Shown here: positions 60,133 to 64,000 of the stretch, piece after piece
Layout of the letters: the number at the start of each line of letters is the position of its first letter
How positions within the stretch are numbered: the stretch's first letter is position 1
Assembly (NCBI RefSeq): GCF_014200375.1
Contig: NZ_JACHBP010000001.1
Coordinates: forward strand, 2,108,001-2,172,000
Direction of reading: 5' to 3'
Length of the DNA: 64,000 bases
Source of the DNA: Terrimesophilobacter mesophilus
GTDB lineage: Bacteria > Actinomycetota > Actinomycetes > Actinomycetales > Microbacteriaceae
The notes under the pieces: model-generated
Told to the model about the DNA's origin: nothing
Seen by the model: only the letters and a program-made list of their open reading frames with translations
Databases searched by the model: none
Position numbers and translations under genes: made by a program

Positions 60133-61137
60133 ATGACTGAGCCTTATCGCGTGATGGTGGTCGAGGATGACCTCGATGTCGCCGAATACACACGCACGAT
60201 TCTCGAGAACAAGCTGGGATGCACCGTTCTCACCTTCACCGATCCGACGGAGGTCCTGGCATCGGTCGGCGACTTCCGCCCCGAGGTGGTCATCACCGAC
60301 ATAGAGATGCCGGGGATGTCCGGGCTCGATCTCATCGTGCAGTTGCGCGAGGCGCGGCCGGGCATTCCGGTCATCGTCATGACCGCGCACGCTTCCATCG
60401 ACTACGCCGTCACGGCGCTTCGCAACCAGGCGAACGAGTTTCTCACGAAGCCGATCTCATCCTCCGAGCTCGTGTCCCACGTGCGACGACTGGCGGAAGA
60501 TTCCCGCGTGCGGGCGAACGCTGCCGGCAAGTCGGTCGTGCTGGCGATCGGCGCGCATCCGGATGACGTCGAGATCGGAGTGGGCGGGACCCTCGCAGCG
60601 CATCGCGCCGCGGGCGACCCCGTGGCGATTCTGACCCTCTCGAGCGGTTCGCGGGATGGCGGCATCCGCGCGGCGTGGGAGGAGGGCTCCGCCTCGGCGA
60701 GACTCATCGGGGCCAGGCTTCTTATGGAGGAGTTGCCTGCTCGGGAGTTCCGTCAGGAGCAGGCCGTGGACGTGATCGCCAAGGCGGTTGCCGAGCTGCT
60801 CCCCACGATCATCTACGTGCACACCGAGCACGATCGTGATCAGGACCACCGCACCGCGTTCGGCGCCACGATGATCGCGGCATCGGATGTCAGCTCACTC
60901 GTCTGTTTCCAGGGGTCGACAGCGACGGTGGATTACAGGCCGAACCGGTTCGTGACGATCGACGGCTTCACCGACGCCAAACTCGCCATGCTTGACTGCT
61001 TCGCGCGCGGCGGGTCGAGGCCGGGCATTCTCGATCCGGATCTCGCTCTCGCGACGGCACGCTACTGGGCGCGCTTCGGCCAGGGCACGTACTGCGAGCC
61101 GCTCGAGATCATTCGCGAATCCGGCCAGGTCGGCTGA
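60133..61137 (+). CDS. Receiver domain fused to a PIG-L/LmbE deacetylase
   Basis: The 334-residue protein starts with a complete receiver domain: Asp12-Asp13-type acidic pocket (VVEDD), phosphoacceptor Asp56 (VVITDIEMP), Thr84 and Lys106 (FLTKP). It continues with a PIG-L deacetylase: AHPDDVE (141-147) for zinc, the GSRDGG loop and HDRDQDHR with the third zinc ligand His239. No DNA-binding domain exists. The likely reaction is N-deacetylation of an amino-sugar or mycothiol-like compound, switched by phosphorylation. A second receiver and a PAS kinase follow directly. The start chosen has GGGGGAGA upstream; a TTG 12 bases earlier is rejected. Confidence 0.9.
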   Translation: MTEPYRVMVVEDDLDVAEYTRTILENKLGCTVLTFTDPTEVLASVGDFRPEVVITDIEMPGMSGLDLIVQLREARPGIPVIVMTAHASIDYAVTALRNQANEFLTKPISSSELVSHVRRLAEDSRVRANAAGKSVVLAIGAHPDDVEIGVGGTLAAHRAAGDPVAILTLSSGSRDGGIRAAWEEGSASARLIGARLLMEELPAREFRQEQAVDVIAKAVAELLPTIIYVHTEHDRDQDHRTAFGATMIAASDVSSLVCFQGSTATVDYRPNRFVTIDGFTDAKLAMLDCFARGGSRPGILDPDLALATARYWARFGQGTYCEPLEIIRESGQVG

Positions 61138-61141
61138 CCTC

Positions 61142-61516
61142 GTGGAGAGTGCCACCATCGCGCCCGCCGTCAGGGTGCTCATCGTCGAGGACGGTGAGGA
61201 CCAGCGTTTCCTCATGCAGCGCTACTTCGAGCTCGCCGGATGCGAGGTCACCGCGGTGGAGACCGCCGAAGCCGCTCTGGAGACGATGCCGACCCAGGAT
61301 CCCGACCTTGTCATGACCGACCTCATCCTCCCGGGGATGAACGGGTGGGAACTTGCCGAACGCATCCAGAGCGGGTGGCCGGACTGCGTCGTCGTGAGCT
61401 CGTCCGTCCTGGAGGCGGCACGGCATCCACCGCTCGCCGCGAGGCTGATGAAGCCGGTCTCCCGCGCGGATGTCCGCAGCCTTCTCGAGAAGCTGGTGCC
61501 TCGGTGGGCGGCCTGA
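61142..61516 (+). CDS. Stand-alone receiver-domain protein
   Basis: The 124-residue CheY/Spo0F-like protein consists only of a receiver: Glu16-Asp17, phosphoacceptor Asp60 (LVMTDLILP), Ser86 in place of the usual Thr region (VVVSSS) and Lys104 (RLMKP). A single receiver beside a kinase and a receiver-enzyme fusion suggests a relay or phosphate sink. The GTG is four bases after the upstream stop, with no strong ribosome-binding site, so it may be translated by coupling. Confidence 0.9.
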   Translation: MESATIAPAVRVLIVEDGEDQRFLMQRYFELAGCEVTAVETAEAALETMPTQDPDLVMTDLILPGMNGWELAERIQSGWPDCVVVSSSVLEAARHPPLAARLMKPVSRADVRSLLEKLVPRWAA

Positions 61517-61547
61517 CCAGGCGAACCCGGATGTGGGCTTCCGCGGC

Positions 61548-63293
61548 ATGAGAACGCGACTCCAGCGGTTCATCGCGCAGTTGACGACGGCAAGTCCGAC
61601 GCCCGCGATCAAGCAGATGCCCTTCGCGGCCTTCTTCGTCGTCGCGCTGTTTCTCGCGCTCCTGCTGCCGACGCAGTTCGTGAGCTCCGGCGCCGCTGTG
61701 ATCGCGGCCATGGTTCTCGCGCTCGTGGCGAGCATTCTCGCCGTGTACGTGAGTTCGCGTCCGGTCCACCCGGGTTGGGTGCTCCTCGTCCCGTCGATCG
61801 ACTTCGTGGCGATCGGTCTTCTTCGCGGAGGCATGGGGAGCGGCAACTCGGCCTTCGGCGCTCTCGTTCTGCTGCCGATCCTCTGGCTCGCGGCTGAACG
61901 CGGACGGCGGTTCGTGCTGTTCGCGACACTGGGCGCGGTCGTGGCCGTCCTCATTCCGCTGGCCATCGAGTGGAGGCTGGCATTCGATCCGCAATTCGTC
62001 GTGCGCAGCCTCGTGAGTCCTCTTGTCTTCGTGGTGGCCGCCGTCGTCGTGAACCAACTCGCCCGACACTGGCAGGCGCGAGCGGAGGATGCCTCCCAGC
62101 GGGCGGAGGAGCGTGCCCGTCTGCTGCGCGAGGCGGTCGAACATGCCGAGCGGCTCGCCGAGCGTGAAGCAGAACTCCGCGCGCTCGAGCGGATGTTCCG
62201 CGGCCTGTGGGCCGCCGTCACCGAGCAGTCGGTGATCGGTACGGACCGCACCGGTCTCATCGACGCCTGGAGCCCCGGCGCGACGAAGATGCTCGGGTAT
62301 ACCGACGACGAGACCGAGGGCATCCGCAGAGTCGACGAATTCCACCTCCAGGACGAGCTCGCTGCTCGATCGAAGGAGCTCAACTATCCCGCGGGTGAGA
62401 CGGTTCTCAACCCGGGTTTCTCCGCCCTCGTCGAGCCGGCCCGGCTGGGCGTTGCGGAGATCAGGGAGTGGGCCTACCGCGCATCCGATGGTCGCATCAT
62501 CCCGGTAGACCTTGCCGTCACCCCTCGGCTGGACGAGTCGGGGGACATCACCGGCTACCTCTTCATCGCGAGTGACCTCACGAAGGCGAAGGAGCTCTCC
62601 CGGCTCAAGGACGAGTTCGTCGGGCTCATCTCTCACGAGCTGAGGACGCCGCTCAGTTCGATACTCGGCTATCTGGAGTTGCTGCGCGACGAGGACGGGA
62701 CCGAGCTCACCGCCAACCAGCTGCACTACCTTTCCGTGGCCGAGCGCAACGCGAACCGACTGCTGCGACTCGTCGGAGACCTGCTCTTCACCGCACAGGT
62801 CGACTCGGGGATGTTCCAGGTCGACCAGAGCGAACAGAATCTGAGCGCCATCGTGGCCGCGTCGGTCGAGTCGGCGCGGCCGGCCGCGGCGACCGCCGGG
62901 ATCGAACTCGCGATGAGCGCTCCGGATCGCACGATCATCCGCGGTGATGTCGTTCGTCTCGGTCAGGCGTGCGACAACCTCATCTCGAATGCCCTCAAGT
63001 TCACGCCACGCGGTGGCAACGTGACAGTCAGTGTCGTGACCGACGCGGAGAACGCGACGGTGTCCTTCCAGGACACCGGGATGGGGATACCGCCCGCCGA
63101 ACTCGACAAGCTCTTCTCCCGATTCTTCCGCGCGTCGACAGCGACGAGGAACGCCGTGCCGGGAGTCGGACTCGGCCTCGTGATCACGAAGGCGATCGTG
63201 TCGGCCCATGGCGGCGAGCTCGGGGTCACGAGCGAGGAGGGCGCGGGCACCCGCTTCACCATGAGCCTGCCACTGGCCCCAGTCAGCGCCTGA
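61548..63293 (+). CDS. Membrane PAS-domain sensor histidine kinase
   Basis: The 581-residue kinase has about six membrane helices in residues 25-170 with very short loops (a membrane-embedded sensor), a coiled coil rich in Ala/Glu/Arg (172-217), a PAS domain (about 218-345, VIGTDRTGLIDAWSPGATKMLGY), HisKA with His363 in ISHELRTPLSSILGY, and an HATPase with NLISNALKFTPRGG, DTGMGIP and GVGLGLVI. It lacks its own receiver, so the two preceding receiver proteins are its likely partners. ATG 61548 is used; GTG 61533 is possible. Confidence 0.93.
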   Translation: MRTRLQRFIAQLTTASPTPAIKQMPFAAFFVVALFLALLLPTQFVSSGAAVIAAMVLALVASILAVYVSSRPVHPGWVLLVPSIDFVAIGLLRGGMGSGNSAFGALVLLPILWLAAERGRRFVLFATLGAVVAVLIPLAIEWRLAFDPQFVVRSLVSPLVFVVAAVVVNQLARHWQARAEDASQRAEERARLLREAVEHAERLAEREAELRALERMFRGLWAAVTEQSVIGTDRTGLIDAWSPGATKMLGYTDDETEGIRRVDEFHLQDELAARSKELNYPAGETVLNPGFSALVEPARLGVAEIREWAYRASDGRIIPVDLAVTPRLDESGDITGYLFIASDLTKAKELSRLKDEFVGLISHELRTPLSSILGYLELLRDEDGTELTANQLHYLSVAERNANRLLRLVGDLLFTAQVDSGMFQVDQSEQNLSAIVAASVESARPAAATAGIELAMSAPDRTIIRGDVVRLGQACDNLISNALKFTPRGGNVTVSVVTDAENATVSFQDTGMGIPPAELDKLFSRFFRASTATRNAVPGVGLGLVITKAIVSAHGGELGVTSEEGAGTRFTMSLPLAPVSA

Positions 63294-64000
63294 TCCCCGC
63301 CAGTTGCGCCGCCGCGCGCTCGAGCACCTCGGTCTTCTTGCAGAACGCGAACCGGATGAGCGAGGCATAGTCCGCCCGGCGCTCCGGCCTGACGAATGCG
63401 GTCACCGGGATGCCGACGACGCCGGCGAGTTCCGGCAGCCGGCGGCACGCGTCGTCCGCGTCGGCGAAGCCGAGCGGGGCGGCATCCGCGATCACGAAGT
63501 AGCCGCCACGGGGGCGCGAGACGGTGAACCCGGCAGCGACGAGGCCGGCGAACAACAGGCCGCACTTCGCCTCGAGGGCGGCGGCGGCATCCGTGAAGTA
63601 GGAGTCGGGCAGGCCGAGCCCGACGGCGATGGCCGGCTGGAACGGTGCGCCGTTGACGAACGTGAGGAACTGCTTGACCGCGGTGATCGCCTCGATGAGT
63701 TCGTGCGGGGCGGTGACCCAGCCGATCTTCCAGCCGGTCGTGCTGAATGTCTTGCCGCCGCTCGAGATGCTGACAGTGCGTTCGCGCGCTCCGGGGAGGC
63801 TCGCGATCGGAGTGTGGGAAGTGCTGAAGGTCAGGTGCTCGTAGACCTCGTCGGTGACGATGAGCGCATCGTGCTGGTGTGCTAGTTCGACGATGAGGGA
63901 GAGCGTGTCCGCCCCGAGAATCGTGCCGGTGGGGTTGTGCGGGTCGTTGATCAGGATGATGCGGGTGCGGTCGGTGACGGCGGCGCGGAGTTCGTCATGG
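63283..64000 (-). CDS. PLP-dependent aminotransferase (class I/II), 5' end outside window
   Basis: The minus-strand frame stays open to the window edge and gives 239 residues of the C-terminal half of a fold-type I aminotransferase. It reads NDPHNPTGTI, VTDEVYEHL and SSGGKTFSTTGWKIGW, where the Lys is the PLP-binding residue, then RPRGGYFV. The pattern is that of kynurenine/methionine aminotransferase-like (YbdL-type) enzymes. Its last 11 bases overlap the convergent histidine-kinase gene. Confidence 0.9.
   Translation of the reverse strand, partial: HDELRAAVTDRTRIILINDPHNPTGTILGADTLSLIVELAHQHDALIVTDEVYEHLTFSTSHTPIASLPGARERTVSISSGGKTFSTTGWKIGWVTAPHELIEAITAVKQFLTFVNGAPFQPAIAVGLGLPDSYFTDAAAALEAKCGLLFAGLVAAGFTVSRPRGGYFVIADAAPLGFADADDACRRLPELAGVVGIPVTAFVRPERRADYASLIRFAFCKKTEVLERAAAQLAGIRR

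Overview
The window is chromosomal DNA from a high-GC actinobacterium, most probably a member of the Micrococcales close to Microbacteriaceae. The grounds are: mycothiol synthesis (MshB), the AdnA/AdnB helicase-nuclease pair, the succinylase-type DapC/DapD/DapE enzymes in their actinobacterial forms, a DUF222/HNH '13E12-type' protein, many GTG and TTG starts, and about a dozen genes whose start codon lies 6-7 bases after a TANNNT -10 box, the layout of leaderless actinobacterial transcripts. It reads as conserved core chromosome. I found no prophage, insertion sequence, CRISPR array or rRNA. There are 57 protein genes (the first and last run off the window) and one tRNA, with no gene-free stretch longer than about 250 bases.

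Region 1 (1-25.4 kb) follows, as I recall it, the Mycobacterium tuberculosis order Rv1165-Rv1234 with insertions and deletions: an LpqW-like lipoprotein, typA, an EfeU-type iron permease with a cupredoxin lipoprotein under an IdeR/DtxR-like box, mshB-fdxA-dapC, gltA, dapD/dapE, a PIG-V-like membrane enzyme, a DUF3117 peptide, an O-methyltransferase, tatB, a GabD2-type dehydrogenase, a sugar-type symporter coupled to a sphingosine-phosphate-lyase-like enzyme, mrp-DUF1003-MgtE-like, and a stress membrane protein. A DUF559 nuclease gene between gltA and dapD is bracketed by two nearly identical 116-base repeats. A DUF222/HNH gene sits between the LpqW-like gene and typA.

Region 2 (25.4-38 kb) is mixed: aminopeptidase P, an EEP hydrolase, a PHP phosphoesterase, a GntR-controlled ABC exporter, a sortase-E type (LAxTG) surface protein, an RhlE-like RNA helicase divergent from a ferritin-like protein, a two-component system, and small actinobacterial conserved proteins.

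Region 3 (38-57 kb) is a genome-maintenance and envelope-proteolysis block corresponding to about Rv3202c-Rv3193c: adnA-adnB, a LysR/MFS pair, a degenerate kinase-fold protein, nudC-uvrD2, a ThiF-like protein, a DUF2342-type metalloprotease, a PDZ/Lon-like membrane protease, a UPF0182 protein, and initiator tRNA-Met.

Region 4 (57-64 kb) holds a membrane protein, a thiolase, a nitrilase-family amidase and the most unusual locus: a receiver domain fused to a PIG-L/LmbE deacetylase, followed by a stand-alone receiver and a membrane PAS histidine kinase. This looks like a phosphorelay whose output is an enzyme, not a DNA-binding domain. The window ends inside a PLP aminotransferase.
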